DNA of 59,685 nucleotides from an uncultured Porphyromonadaceae bacterium (GTDB taxonomy: Bacteria > Bacteroidota > Bacteroidia > Bacteroidales > Muribaculaceae), in the NCBI GenBank assembly GCA_947178215.1, contig CAMWXJ010000017.1, forward strand, positions 1 to 59,685, given 5' to 3'. The notes under the pieces were generated by a model that worked only from the letters and a program-made list of their open reading frames with translations, was not told where the DNA came from and ran no database searches. The position numbers and the translations under genes were made by a program. Positions 9,646 through 18,734 of the stretch are shown here, piece by piece. Numbering within the stretch: the first letter of the stretch is position 1; each line of letters opens with the position of its first letter.

Positions 9646-9680
9646 GAGTGCGGTCAGCCATTCTGTAGCTGACCGCACTC
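9646..9680 (-). terminator. probable malic enzyme terminator
   Basis: A perfect 13-bp stem (9646-9658 with 9668-9680) has a 9-nt loop. On the minus strand it is followed by an AT-rich but not T-only tail (GCATTATATTC). It lies 60 bases downstream of the malic enzyme stop. Confidence 0.65.
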
Positions 9681-9740
9681 AATAAAGAAAATGTATCAAT
9701 CCGATGACGGTTTTGGCGACAAACGCCTTCAGTCGATGTA

Positions 9741-12035
9741 TCAGATTTCAGGCTGGTGGCCGTCGACGGTAGCAGCGTCAAGGGCTGCGATAGTGGCCAT
9801 ATTGACAATATCGCGCACCTTGGCGGAGACGTGGACGAAGTGGGCCGGCTTGTTGAGACCCATCTGAATCGGGCCTATCGACTCGCCCACGCCCATGGCG
9901 AGGAGCCAGCGGTAGGCCGACGAGCCGGCTGTGAGGTTGGGGAAGATGAGGGTGTTGACATCCTTGCCTTTGAGGCGGCTGAAAGGATAGTTGTCGTCGC
10001 GTAGCTTGCGGTCGAGTGCGAAGAGCAGGTTCATCTCGCCGTCAACGGCGAGGTCGGGATATAGCTCGCGCATCTTGCGGGCCACCGACGCCACCATGTC
10101 GGGCTCGGCTTCGCCGGCGGCGCTGCCGAAGTTGGAGTAGCTCACAAGAGCCATTACCGGAGTTGTGGCGAAATACTCCACGCCGTTGCGGGCCAGACGG
10201 GCGATGTCAAAGAGAGTCTCTTCATCAATCTTGCGGTTGACCTGGGTGTCAGCGATGAAGAGCGGGCCCTGCTTGGTCTGTATGATATGGAGCGAGGCAA
10301 AATGCTTGTAGCCGGGGCGTATGCCTATCACTTCTTGGGCTATGCAGCCCGACTGATATGAGGTGGAGTAGGTGCCGCCGAGGAAAGCGTCGGCGTCGCC
10401 GGCATCGACCATAGCCATGCCGAAATAGTTGCGGTCAAACATCTTGTCCTGAGCTTCGAGGAGCTGCATGCCGTCGCGGCCGCGGCGTGCGGCGAGGCGC
10501 TCGGCATAGCGGTGACGGCGGTCGGCCTCGCGGTCATGGCGCAGGTTGACAATCTCTATCCCCTCGATGTCGAGATTGAGGCGCTTGGCGCGCTTGGCAA
10601 TCATCTCCTCGTTGCCGAGCAGCACGGGGATGAAGAGGCCCTGATGCGCTCCGAGCACGGCGGCTTGAAGCATATTGTCGGTATTGGCATCGCCAAACAC
10701 CACACGCTTGGGGTGCTTCTTGGCCTCGTCGGAGATGCGACGCATGATGCGGTTGTCGTAGCCCATGAGCTTACGCAGACGGTCGTAGTAGGCATCCCAG
10801 TCGGCAATCGGGCGACGGGCCACTCCGCTCTCCATGGCGCCGCGGGCCACGGCGGGAGCAACGGTGGTGAGCAACCGCGGGTCAAGCGGCTTGGGGAGAA
10901 TATATCGGGGGCCGAATTCCAGAGTCTCACCCTCGGAGTAGGCGGCGGTGACTACCGGGGGCACCGGCTCCTTGGCGAGGTCGGCGATAGCGTGTACGGC
11001 GGCCAGCTTCATCTCCTCGTTGATAGCGGTAGCGCCACAGTCGAGGGCACCGCGGAATATATAGGGGAAGCCGAGGACGTTGTTTATCTGGTTGGGATAA
11101 TCGCTGCGTCCGGTGGCGAAAATCATGTCGGGGCGTGTAGCTATGGCAAGGTCGTAGGCTATCTCCGGATCAGGGTTGGCAAGAGCGAACACGATAGGCT
11201 TCGGAGCCATTGAGCGGAGCATCTCGGGAGTAACGACATCCTTGACTGAGAGGCCGAGGAACACGTCGGCATCTTTCATCGCTTCGGCGAGGGTGGTTAT
11301 GTCGCGGGTGGTCATAAACTCGCGCTTCTGCTCGTTAAGGTTGCTGCGCGAAGCGTTGATTACGCCCTTGGAGTCGCACATCACGATATTCTCTTTCTTT
11401 ACGCCGAGCTTGACGTAGAGGCGTGTGCAACTAACGGCGGCAGCGCCCGCGCCGTTGACCACGAGGCGTATGTCGCCTATTTTCTTTCCCTGAATTTTGA
11501 GTGCGTTGACGAGGCCGGCGGCCGAGATGATTGCGGTGCCATGCTGGTCGTCGTGCATCACGGGTATGTCACACTCCTCTTTGAGTCGGCGCTCTATCTC
11601 AAAACATTCGGGAGCTTTGATGTCTTCGAGATTAATGCCACCGAACGTCGGCGCGATGGCCTTGACTGTCTGTATGAATTTGTCGGGGTCTTTCTCGGCC
11701 ACTTCGATGTCGAAGCAATCGATACCTGCAAATATCTTGAACAGCAATGCTTTGCCCTCCATGACGGGCTTGCCCGCCTCGGGGCCTATGTCGCCAAGGC
11801 CGAGCACAGCGGTGCCGTTGGATATTACAGCTACAAGATTGCCTTTGTTGGTGTATTCATAGACATCGGCCGGATTAGCCTCTATCTCCTTGCAGGGATA
11901 AGCCACGCCGGGCGAATAGGCCAGTGCGAGGTCATGCTGTGTGGAGTAAGGCTTGGTCGGTACAACTTCGATTTTACCCGGCTTGCCCTCGCGGTGATAT
12001 TCCAGGGCGGCTTCGCGGGATACGGGTGTTGACAT
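9741..12035 (-). CDS. maeB: NADP-dependent malic enzyme with C-terminal phosphotransacetylase-like domain
   Basis: This 764-residue protein has the architecture of MaeB-type enzymes: an N-terminal malic domain (Tyr/Lys-containing [40 protein letters not shown]), a Rossmann domain with GAGAAAVSC near residue 195, and a C-terminal phosphotransacetylase-like domain from about residue 430 ([35 protein letters not shown]). It catalyses oxidative decarboxylation of malate to pyruvate with NADP. In characterised relatives the C-terminal domain is regulatory, responding to acetyl-CoA, rather than a working phosphotransacetylase. The length matches the family. It appears monocistronic. A -7-like TAATTTTG lies at 12076-12069, close to the start. 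Confidence 0.95.
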   Translation of the reverse strand: MSTPVSREAALEYHREGKPGKIEVVPTKPYSTQHDLALAYSPGVAYPCKEIEANPADVYEYTNKGNLVAVISNGTAVLGLGDIGPEAGKPVMEGKALLFKIFAGIDCFDIEVAEKDPDKFIQTVKAIAPTFGGINLEDIKAPECFEIERRLKEECDIPVMHDDQHGTAIISAAGLVNALKIQGKKIGDIRLVVNGAGAAAVSCTRLYVKLGVKKENIVMCDSKGVINASRSNLNEQKREFMTTRDITTLAEAMKDADVFLGLSVKDVVTPEMLRSMAPKPIVFALANPDPEIAYDLAIATRPDMIFATGRSDYPNQINNVLGFPYIFRGALDCGATAINEEMKLAAVHAIADLAKEPVPPVVTAAYSEGETLEFGPRYILPKPLDPRLLTTVAPAVARGAMESGVARRPIADWDAYYDRLRKLMGYDNRIMRRISDEAKKHPKRVVFGDANTDNMLQAAVLGAHQGLFIPVLLGNEEMIAKRAKRLNLDIEGIEIVNLRHDREADRRHRYAERLAARRGRDGMQLLEAQDKMFDRNYFGMAMVDAGDADAFLGGTYSTSYQSGCIAQEVIGIRPGYKHFASLHIIQTKQGPLFIADTQVNRKIDEETLFDIARLARNGVEYFATTPVMALVSYSNFGSAAGEAEPDMVASVARKMRELYPDLAVDGEMNLLFALDRKLRDDNYPFSRLKGKDVNTLIFPNLTAGSSAYRWLLAMGVGESIGPIQMGLNKPAHFVHVSAKVRDIVNMATIAALDAATVDGHQPEI

Positions 12036-12068
12036 ACTTGATGATTAGAATTTATTGGAAACAATTCA

Positions 12069-12076
12069 CAAAATTA
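12069..12076 (-). promoter_or_regulatory. possible -7 element of maeB
   Basis: TAATTTTG on the minus strand, 33 bases before the maeB start, matches TAnnTTTG. No TTG is present at the usual 20-bp distance, so support is partial. Confidence 0.4.
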
Positions 12077-12173
12077 ACAATTTTCATCGATATTGTTTTG
12101 AAAAAAAATCGCTAATTGTAACAATTTTTTACTTCCGGAAAGCAATTTATGACTATCAGGGCACAAAACAGAG

Positions 12174-12217
12174 CATCTCCCGGCCCGGAGTCAGCTATGA
12201 CTCCTGACCGGGAGATG
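12174..12217 (-). terminator. pgk operon terminator
   Basis: A two-part stem: outer arms CATCTCCCGG / CCGGGAGATG, a 3x3 internal loop, and inner arms GGAGTCA / TGACTCC. On the minus strand it is followed by CTCTGTTTTG. It starts 29 bases past the pgk stop. Confidence 0.75.
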
Positions 12218-12245
12218 AACTTTTGACGATATATCTGTCGGTGAC

Positions 12246-13499
12246 TTACTTGTCGCCGCGGATAGCCGCGATGCCGGGAAGCACCTTGCCCTCGATGGCT
12301 TCGAGGAGAGCGCCGCCACCGGTGGAGACATAGCTCACCTGGTCGGCGAGGCCAAACTTGTTGACGCAAGCCACGGAGTCGCCGCCACCTACGAGCGAGA
12401 ACGCGCCGTTGTCGGTAGCCTCGACGATAGCGTCGGCGATTGCACGCGAGCCGGCGGTGAAGTTGTCGAACTCAAACACGCCTGCGGGGCCGTTCCAGAG
12501 AATAGTCTTGGAAGGACGGATAGCATCGGCGAAAGCCTTGCGGGTCTCGGGACCTGCGTCGAGGCCTTCCCAGCCGTCGGGGATATTCATAACGTCACAC
12601 ACCTGAGTGTTGGCGTCGTTGGAGAAGCTGTCGGCTGCAATGCAGTCGGTGCCGAGCACGAGATTGACACCCTTTTCCTGAGCCTTCTTGATGATGTCGA
12701 GAGCGAGGTCGAGCTTGTCGTCTTCGCAGAGCGAGAGGCCGATTTTGCCGCCGCGGGCCTTGGCGAAGGTGTAGGTCATGCCGCCGCAGAGGATGAGGTT
12801 GTCAACCTTGTCCATGAGGTTTTCGATGATGCCGATTTTGGTCGACACCTTCGAGCCGCCCATAATAGCGGTGAACGGACGCTTGATGTCTTTGAGCACG
12901 TTGTCGACAGCCTTAACCTCTTTCTCCATGAGGTAGCCGAGCATCTTGTCTTCGGCAGCGAAGTAGTCGGCGATGACGGCGGTAGAGGCGTGACGGCGGT
13001 GAGCGGTGCCGAAAGCGTCGTTTACATAGACGTCGGCGTATGATGCGAGGGTCTTGGAGAACTCTTTCTGACGCTCTTTCATCTCTTTCTTGGCAGCGTC
13101 GTAAGCGGGGTCGGTCTTGTCGATACCTACGGGCTTGCCCTCTTCTTCGGGGTGGAAGCGGAGGTTTTCGAGCAGGAGCACTTCGCCGGGTTTGAGGTCG
13201 GCGGCGGCCTGGGCTGCGTCTACGCAGTCGGGAGCGAACTTAACGTCGCGACCGAGAGCCTTGGCTACGGCGTCCTTGATTTGTGCGAGAGAGAATTTGG
13301 GGTTGACTTTGCCCTTGGGCTTGCCCATGTGGCTCATGATGATAAGCGCGCCACCGTCGTTAAGAATCTTTTCGAGGGTGGGGAGGGCGCCGCGAATACG
13401 GGTGTCGTCGGTGATGTTGCCGTTCTCGTCCAGGGGCACGTTGAAGTCAACGCGGACGATGGCTTTCTTACCATTGAAGTTGTAGTTATCGATGTTCAT
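12246..13499 (-). CDS. pgk: phosphoglycerate kinase
   Basis: A 417-residue glycolytic enzyme that transfers phosphate from 1,3-bisphosphoglycerate to ADP in the cytoplasm. The N-terminal substrate-binding motif ([17 protein letters not shown]), the SHMGKPKG stretch, the hinge-proximal [11 protein letters not shown], and the C-terminal nucleotide-binding [13 protein letters not shown] and [15 protein letters not shown] are all present, and the length is normal. I start at ATG 13499 because the conserved N terminus begins there. The frame stays open far upstream, but that part lies opposite pyrF and is not conserved. The gene follows pyrF by 56 bases and ends the prfA-pyrF-pgk run. Confidence 0.96.
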   Translation of the reverse strand: MNIDNYNFNGKKAIVRVDFNVPLDENGNITDDTRIRGALPTLEKILNDGGALIIMSHMGKPKGKVNPKFSLAQIKDAVAKALGRDVKFAPDCVDAAQAAADLKPGEVLLLENLRFHPEEEGKPVGIDKTDPAYDAAKKEMKERQKEFSKTLASYADVYVNDAFGTAHRRHASTAVIADYFAAEDKMLGYLMEKEVKAVDNVLKDIKRPFTAIMGGSKVSTKIGIIENLMDKVDNLILCGGMTYTFAKARGGKIGLSLCEDDKLDLALDIIKKAQEKGVNLVLGTDCIAADSFSNDANTQVCDVMNIPDGWEGLDAGPETRKAFADAIRPSKTILWNGPAGVFEFDNFTAGSRAIADAIVEATDNGAFSLVGGGDSVACVNKFGLADQVSYVSTGGGALLEAIEGKVLPGIAAIRGDK

Positions 13500-13555
13500 T
13501 GGAGTAAGAATTATGGTAAATTGTTTTTTTGTACACATGTATCTGCATGCCCGGA

Positions 13556-14383
13556 TCAGCGGCGTGGCAAGAGAGCGTCCATCTGCGCCGCAAGCTTCTG
13601 CGCCTCGCGGCCGGCGGCTTCGGCGAAGTCGGCTTCCTTTGAGGCGTAGATGATGCCGCGCGACGAGTTGACGAGCAGTCCGCAGTCGTCGGTCATGCCG
13701 TAGCGGCACACCTCTTCGAGGCTGCCACCCTGGGCGCCCACGCCGGGCACGAGCAGGAAGCTGTCGGGAGCCACACGGCGTATGTCGGTAAACATCGAGC
13801 CCTGCGTCGCACCCACCACATACATCATCTCTTCGGGGCCGGCCCACTTGGCTGAGGTGAGGATTACGTTCTCGAAGAGGCGGCGTCCGTCGCGGTCCTC
13901 GATGAGCTGGAAGTCGTGGGAGCCTTTGTTGGAGGTCAGCGCCAGGAGCACCACCCACTTGCCCTCGTAGCCGAGAAACGGGGTTACGGAATCCTCGCCC
14001 ATGTAGGGTGCCACGGTTATGGCGTCGACGCCGAGATGCTCGAAAAAGGAGCGGGCGTAGAGCTGCGAGGTGTTGCCTATGTCGCCGCGCTTGGCGTCGG
14101 CTATGATGAACTGGTCGGGATAGTTCTCGCGGAGGTAGGCCACGGTGTTTTCAAGGGCGGTCCAGCCTTTGGCTCCGAGGCTCTCGTAGAAGGCCATGTT
14201 AGGCTTATAGGCCACGCAATAAGGGGCGGTGGCATCGATAATGGCCTTGTTGAAGGGAGTTATAGGGTCGTCGGGGTACGCTTCGATTATCGACGCTGGT
14301 ATTTTCTTTATGTCGGTGTCGAGGCCAACGCAAAGGAAGCTGCGTTTGGCAAAGATATTGTCGACAAGTTGCTTGCGGTTCAT
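13556..14383 (-). CDS. pyrF: orotidine 5'-phosphate decarboxylase
   Basis: A 275-residue enzyme that converts OMP to UMP, the last step of pyrimidine biosynthesis. The catalytic [11 protein letters not shown] motif has its Lys at position 98. The N-terminal FLCVGLD segment, the [10 protein letters not shown] segment and the late PGVGAQGG phosphate-binding loop identify the longer, type 2 subfamily (about 270 residues rather than 230). It lies 45 bases after prfA and 56 bases before pgk on the same strand, with no promoter or terminator visible between them, so cotranscription is likely. The other pyrimidine genes in the window, pyrK and pyrD, lie far away in the lipid A run. Confidence 0.95.
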   Translation of the reverse strand: MNRKQLVDNIFAKRSFLCVGLDTDIKKIPASIIEAYPDDPITPFNKAIIDATAPYCVAYKPNMAFYESLGAKGWTALENTVAYLRENYPDQFIIADAKRGDIGNTSQLYARSFFEHLGVDAITVAPYMGEDSVTPFLGYEGKWVVLLALTSNKGSHDFQLIEDRDGRRLFENVILTSAKWAGPEEMMYVVGATQGSMFTDIRRVAPDSFLLVPGVGAQGGSLEEVCRYGMTDDCGLLVNSSRGIIYASKEADFAEAAGREAQKLAAQMDALLPRR

Positions 14384-14428
14384 ATTCTGATATTCTTTGG
14401 TTGCAGGTTATGGTGGGCGGTCATGGTG

Positions 14429-15544
14429 TCATAATGCCGCCTCTTGGAGCTTGGCGGCATTCTCGGCCACCGTGAGGCGGTCGATTAGCTCGCTTATGTC
14501 GCCGTCGAGAAATGCGGGGAGGTTATAGGCCGTATAGTTGATACGGTGGTCGGTGATGCGGCCCTGAGGGAAGTTGTAGGTGCGTATCTTGGCCGAGCGG
14601 TCGCCCGTCGACACGAGTGAGCGTCGGCGCGACGCTATGTCGTCGGTGTACTTGCGGCGCTCGCGGTCGTAGATAAACGAGCGCAGACGCGCCAGAGCGC
14701 GCTCCTTGTTCTTTGGCTGATCGCGCGTCTCCGTACACTCTATGAGTATCTCTTCGGTCTCGCCGGTATTGGGGTTGCGCCAGTTGTAGCGCAAACGCAC
14801 TCCACTCTCCACCTTGTTGACGTTCTGGCCGCCGGCACCGCCGGAGCGGAACGTGTCCCAGCGTATCTCGCCCTCGTTGATAGTGACGTCAAACGGCTCC
14901 GCCTCCGGGAGCACGGCCACCGTGGCGGCGGAGGTATGCACTCGTCCTTGTGTCTCTGTCGCGGGCACGCGTTGCACGCGGTGCACCCCGCTCTCATATT
15001 TCAGCGTGCCGTAGATGTTGTCGCCGCCGCTGATACGCATTATAATCTCCTTGTAGCCTCCGGCAGCGCCTTCGGAAACGGAAGAGATAGCCACGGTCCA
15101 GCCGCGCGACTCACAGAAGCGCATATACATCTTGGCAAGGTCGCCGGCAAACAGCGCCGCCTCGTCGCCTCCCGTGCCGCCGCGTATTTCAAGTATGGCG
15201 TTGCGGGCATCCTCGGGGTCGGCGGGAACAAGCAGCAGCTTTATCTCCTCCTCCATTGCCGGAATGGAGGCTTCGACCTCGGCGAGCTCCTCGCGGGCGA
15301 GAGCTTTGAGCTCGGGGTCGGTCTGGCCGTCGGCAATTAAGGCACGGGCCTCTTCGGCGGCGCCGAGAGTGTCGCGGTAGCGCCGTGTGGCGGCCACGAG
15401 CTTTTCCAGCTCGGAATACTCTTTGGTGAGACGCACATAGCGGGCCATATCGGCCATGACGGCGGGGTCGGCCACAAGTGTGGCCACCTCGTCGAAACGG
15501 GCGTCTATGCCGTCAAGACGGCTGAGAAGGCTATTGTCCGACAT
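14429..15544 (-). CDS. prfA: peptide chain release factor 1
   Basis: A 371-residue class I release factor reading UAA and UAG. The stop-codon-reading PAT tripeptide is at residues 194-196 (RVPATETQGRVHTS) and the catalytic GGQ loop at 238-240 (RSGGAGGQNVNKVES). PAT rather than SPF distinguishes RF1 from RF2. Domain 1 (residues 1-110) is helical, as usual. It is the first gene of a likely prfA-pyrF-pgk operon, with a promoter candidate at 15614-15584. No prmC (release factor methyltransferase) lies beside it, unlike in many genomes. Confidence 0.97.
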   Translation of the reverse strand: MSDNSLLSRLDGIDARFDEVATLVADPAVMADMARYVRLTKEYSELEKLVAATRRYRDTLGAAEEARALIADGQTDPELKALAREELAEVEASIPAMEEEIKLLLVPADPEDARNAILEIRGGTGGDEAALFAGDLAKMYMRFCESRGWTVAISSVSEGAAGGYKEIIMRISGGDNIYGTLKYESGVHRVQRVPATETQGRVHTSAATVAVLPEAEPFDVTINEGEIRWDTFRSGGAGGQNVNKVESGVRLRYNWRNPNTGETEEILIECTETRDQPKNKERALARLRSFIYDRERRKYTDDIASRRRSLVSTGDRSAKIRTYNFPQGRITDHRINYTAYNLPAFLDGDISELIDRLTVAENAAKLQEAAL

Positions 15545-15583
15545 GTTGTCGCTGATTAATGTCCGAAGATGTTTTTACGACTG

Positions 15584-15614
15584 CGAAGTTACGCATTTTT
15601 CAGGCATCTGTCAA
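15584..15614 (-). promoter_or_regulatory. promoter candidate for prfA-pyrF-pgk
   Basis: TTG at 15614-15612 and TAACTTCG at 15591-15584 are 20 bp apart. The -7 box has one departure from TAnnTTTG. It lies 40 bases upstream of prfA. Confidence 0.5.
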
Positions 15615-15628
15615 CACCTTGACGGCAT

Positions 15629-16633
15629 TTATTTTTCACATTGTCGCGGACAGGCGATAGTAAGGAAGGCGGTAACGCCGCGGCCCGGCTGCGACTTCAA
15701 TATGAGGTCACCCCCATGAAGACGTGCTATCTGCCGGCTGAGGTTCAGACCTATACCCGCCCCGCCTGGCTTTGTGGTGAGGAAAGGCTGAAACAAATCG
15801 CGCTCTACCACAGCGTCAAGTCCGGGTCCGTTATCAGCTACCGTGACAAGCGCACCGCCTGATTTTGCGCTCAGCGTCACCTCAATGGAGGCAATGTCAC
15901 GGCCGGCCGTGGCCTCTATCGCATTACGGAGCAGATTTGTCACAGCACGCGCCAGGAGGTCCCGGTCGGCAGCGAAACTAAAACCCGATGCCACTATATA
16001 TCTGATCGCTCCGCGCTCCAATCCATGTTGCGCGGCAAAGGGAGCGGTGGCCTGAGCTATCGACCGTAGAAATGAGGCCGCATCGACCGTCGTCGGCTTA
16101 ATATCGCCGAGATGGGTCAGGTCGTAATAGGAATCGAGAAACCGCTTGATACCTCTACTCTGGTCGTGAATCACTTCCATGGCATCGGCCACAGCCTCGA
16201 CTCTGTATCGCTCGGGGTGCTCTTTGATATCGGCGCTTAGAGCTATTACAGGGGTTATGGAGTTGCGCATCTCATGGGTCATGACGCGGAGAATACGGTC
16301 ATAATAGAGTTTGCTCCGCTCCAAGGCCAGACAGTTGGAACCATAAGTATTCATCATGCGATTGAGCGCCGACGCCATGCGGTTGAAAGCAGGATCGTCG
16401 GAACTCTGTATGGTCGTTGTCGTGTCGCCGGCCTCTATGGCATCAACATAGCGACAAATAATCCGAGTGAGTGTCAATGGCACCGACGCCACATAACCGG
16501 CAGCCGCCATTGCAATGATACCCACAAGAATTACTGCCGCAATATTGCCGGAATTCCAAAGCATAGCCATAACCCATACGGCCACTCCGAATGTGGCAAG
16601 CGCAAGCACAATCCGTAGTCGTATGTGTGTCAT
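15629..16633 (-). CDS. sensor histidine kinase
   Basis: A 334-residue inner-membrane kinase with two hydrophobic segments (about residues 8-25 and 32-53) and almost no periplasmic loop, so it probably senses within the membrane or from the cytoplasm. A HAMP-like linker leads to the H-box (THEMRNSITPV, phosphoacceptor His120). An N-box (NLLRNAIEATAG), a G1 box (VADNGPGLD) and a G2 box (GGAGIGLNLSRQIARLHGG) complete the ATPase domain. Its start overlaps the stop of the response regulator gene by 4 bases, so the two form a cognate pair. The pair is divergent from the TolC/ABC export cluster, which it most likely controls (inference from position). The signal is unknown. Confidence 0.9.
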   Translation of the reverse strand: MTHIRLRIVLALATFGVAVWVMAMLWNSGNIAAVILVGIIAMAAAGYVASVPLTLTRIICRYVDAIEAGDTTTTIQSSDDPAFNRMASALNRMMNTYGSNCLALERSKLYYDRILRVMTHEMRNSITPVIALSADIKEHPERYRVEAVADAMEVIHDQSRGIKRFLDSYYDLTHLGDIKPTTVDAASFLRSIAQATAPFAAQHGLERGAIRYIVASGFSFAADRDLLARAVTNLLRNAIEATAGRDIASIEVTLSAKSGGALVTVADNGPGLDAVVERDLFQPFLTTKPGGAGIGLNLSRQIARLHGGDLILKSQPGRGVTAFLTIACPRQCEK

Positions 16634-17208
16634 AGCTTACGAAGCTGATTATATAGTGTCTGACGATTGATGCCGAGACGTTCGGCAGCGAGCGAGAGGT
16701 TGCCGCCACATTTATCGACTATGGTACGGATGTGTGCCGTCTTGACCTCATCGAGGGTCATCAGACTCTGTTCTTCGTCGCGGCTCAATACTCCGGCGGC
16801 ATCAACAAGAGCCCTCTTGCCTGCAACCTTCTCACGATTGCGCTCTATCGCCCGCCTCAGCCTTACTCTGAGATCATCGTTGTCCCAGGGCTTGGTCACG
16901 AAATCTTCTGCGCCACATTTCATAGCCTCCACCGCAAGAGGCACATCGCCGAAAGCCGTGATGAGCACCACTGCGGGCGGTGTCGCCGACTCTTTTATAT
17001 GCGCAAGCCAGAACATGCCGTCGGAGCCGTCGAGGCGCCGGTTGTCGAAGTTCATATCGAGAAGCACTGCATCCACATCACCCTCTGCGAGAATGGCGGG
17101 AAGGAGAGTCGGGTCGCCTACGGTGACTATACGGTCATAGTCCGATGCAAGTACCATGCGAAGAGTGGTCCTCACAGCCTTGTTGTCGTCAATAATTAGC
17201 AGTTTCAT
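16630..17208 (-). CDS. response regulator, receiver plus Fis-type HTH, no AAA+ domain
   Basis: A 192-residue regulator. The receiver domain shows acidic Asp7/Asp8, phosphoacceptor Asp51 (VLLDMNF), Thr84 and Lys106 (VTKPW). The C-terminal part (about 152-192, ending AAERLGINRQTLYNQLRKL) is a Fis-type helix-turn-helix. NtrC-type regulators have a sigma-54-activating AAA+ domain of about 240 residues between these two parts; it is absent here, and only about 40 linker residues remain, as in the RegA/PrrA/ActR class. It should therefore act by binding DNA and not by driving sigma-54 promoters. A 17-bp dyad (17271-17287) between it and the divergent tolC-like gene is a likely target. Confidence 0.9.
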   Translation of the reverse strand: MKLLIIDDNKAVRTTLRMVLASDYDRIVTVGDPTLLPAILAEGDVDAVLLDMNFDNRRLDGSDGMFWLAHIKESATPPAVVLITAFGDVPLAVEAMKCGAEDFVTKPWDNDDLRVRLRRAIERNREKVAGKRALVDAAGVLSRDEEQSLMTLDEVKTAHIRTIVDKCGGNLSLAAERLGINRQTLYNQLRKL

Positions 17209-17270
17209 AGCCCAAAGATAGTCATTATAAATCTAACAATTCTCACGAATATCATAAGTCCTGCGCTGTG

Positions 17271-17287
17271 TGTCTAAAAAATAGACA
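17271..17287. promoter_or_regulatory. inverted repeat TGTCTA-N5-TAGACA, candidate operator
   Basis: Perfect 6-bp arms flank AAAAA in the 184-bp divergent region between the response regulator and the TolC-family gene. Position and symmetry suit a dimeric Fis-type regulator. Binding is inference. Confidence 0.5.
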
Positions 17288-17347
17288 ATCTTGGGCCTCT
17301 TTTATAAGCTTGCATCAAAAAGAGATGGCTTACCCACTCCTGAGCCA

Positions 17348-17355
17348 TAACTTTG
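17348..17355 (+). promoter_or_regulatory. possible -7 element of the export operon
   Basis: TAACTTTG lies 37 bases before the TolC-family start. No TTG is found 20 bp upstream; a poor -33 would fit a promoter that needs an activator. Confidence 0.4.
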
Positions 17356-17392
17356 CGTCATAAATCAACCGACATCCATATCATCACTCCGT

Positions 17393-18715
17393 ATGCATTC
17401 CAAGCATCATATCATAATCGCAATGGCGCTCCTTATCGGTAGTGCTCTGACAGCGGCCGGGCAGCAGCTTACGCTCCGCGACTGCCTGATATATGCTCGC
17501 GACCACGCACATTCAAATGTCGTGAGCCGGCTCGATGCCGAAGGTGCGAGGCTGGATGCACGCACAGCCGCAGCTGGCATTATGCCGAGAATCAGCCTGT
17601 CGGGCAACGGCAACATGAGCTTCGGCCGTAACATCGACCCCGAGACAAACACATACGACAACAAGCGCACTCTGTCGACCGCCCTTGGCCTTAATATGTC
17701 GCTGCCGCTCTTCGACGGACTTGTCAGCATCAACAATCTGAAAGCATCCAGAGCCAACGCCCGCCGTCAGGCCGTATCGGCACAGATAGAGCGCGACAGG
17801 GTATCACTACTTGTAATCAAGGCATTCTATAATGTGTCATATCATAAGGCGCTTGTAGCGCAGATGGAACAGCAGCTCCAACGCGACCGCGGCAATCTCG
17901 CCGCAACAGTACGAGGCCTTGAACTCGGAATCAAGAGTGTGGCCGACACGGCCGAAGTCTACGCAATAGTGGCAGCCGACGAATATGAGCTTACCAACCA
18001 GCGAAGCCTTCTCGCCAAAGCCTATCTCACCTTGCGCAGCGAAGCCGGCATGGAACTGACCGACGAACCTCTTGATCTGATAGAGGAACCGACATACACT
18101 GCAACCGACACTGTCCTCCCCGAAGCCGATCTTTCCTTTATCCATCCGCGCATTGCCGAAGCTACTGAAAAAGTCAGCGAGAGCCGTTACAGCCTCAGAG
18201 CTGCACGTGGCTCCTACTCCCCCACACTCTCGCTGAGTGCCGGTATATCAACATCATATTACCGCATGATGGGCAGCAAAGTCGAAGCCCCCGACTTCTC
18301 CCGACAGTGGCACGACAACATGGGTCAGTATGTAGGTCTCTCGCTCTCGATTCCGCTCTTCGACGGCTTCGCCACAATCAACCGTGCGCGCCGCGCCTCG
18401 GTCAACCTGCGCCGCAGCCGGGCCGAACTCGAACAGGCACGCTACGACACAGCCCGCGAAGAGACCGAAGCCGCCCTCGACCTCGCCTCGGCAAACGAGG
18501 AATATTCATCGGCCAAAGCACGCTACACTGCCGAGCAGGCTGCTTATGCCGCAGTAGAGCGCAAGTTTCAGCTCGGAGCCGCATCGGCAATCGACCTGTA
18601 TGCCGCCTCAGCAAAACTCGCCACGGCACGCGCAACCCTCGAAGGCAAGCGCATCCAGTCGATAATCAACCGCATCACGCTCGACTATTACCGAGGCATA
18701 CCATTCATTCACTGA
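17393..18715 (+). CDS. TolC-family outer-membrane efflux protein
   Basis: A 440-residue outer-membrane factor with a signal peptide (about residues 6-23, ending TAAGQ). The mature part begins QLTLRDCLIYARDHA, the usual first helix of OEP-domain proteins, and contains the internal repeat of long helices. The two strand-turn segments are seen as LSLSAGISTSYY and GLSLSIPLFDGFATINRAR. It would form the trimeric channel through which the adaptor and ABC pump encoded downstream export their substrate. It is the first gene of a five-gene cluster and lies 19 bases before the adaptor gene. Drug, peptide and siderophore export are all possible; nothing in the sequence decides. Confidence 0.93.
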   Translation: MHSKHHIIIAMALLIGSALTAAGQQLTLRDCLIYARDHAHSNVVSRLDAEGARLDARTAAAGIMPRISLSGNGNMSFGRNIDPETNTYDNKRTLSTALGLNMSLPLFDGLVSINNLKASRANARRQAVSAQIERDRVSLLVIKAFYNVSYHKALVAQMEQQLQRDRGNLAATVRGLELGIKSVADTAEVYAIVAADEYELTNQRSLLAKAYLTLRSEAGMELTDEPLDLIEEPTYTATDTVLPEADLSFIHPRIAEATEKVSESRYSLRAARGSYSPTLSLSAGISTSYYRMMGSKVEAPDFSRQWHDNMGQYVGLSLSIPLFDGFATINRARRASVNLRRSRAELEQARYDTAREETEAALDLASANEEYSSAKARYTAEQAAYAAVERKFQLGAASAIDLYAASAKLATARATLEGKRIQSIINRITLDYYRGIPFIH

Positions 18716-18734
18716 CATCCCACACCCTACCGCA

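Larger units (their letters stand above)
9324..9740. other. gene-free stretch between susC and the malic enzyme
   Basis: This AT-rich region holds, from right to left, the malic enzyme terminator (9646-9680), about 110 bases in which I see nothing, the TGTTAAAT/G6 upstream box (9520-9535), the susC promoter (9463-9494) and a leader of about 130 nt. The leader shows no convincing riboswitch fold and no open frame worth calling. Confidence 0.7.

Noticed and set aside
13500-13958. N-terminal extension of phosphoglycerate kinase
   Set aside because: The open frame continues opposite pyrF but lacks conservation; kinase homology begins at ATG 13499.
17213-17220. TATCTTTG as promoter of the response regulator gene
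   Set aside because: It lies only five bases from the start codon and the nearest TTG is 16 bp away; it would imply a leaderless mRNA, which I cannot support.
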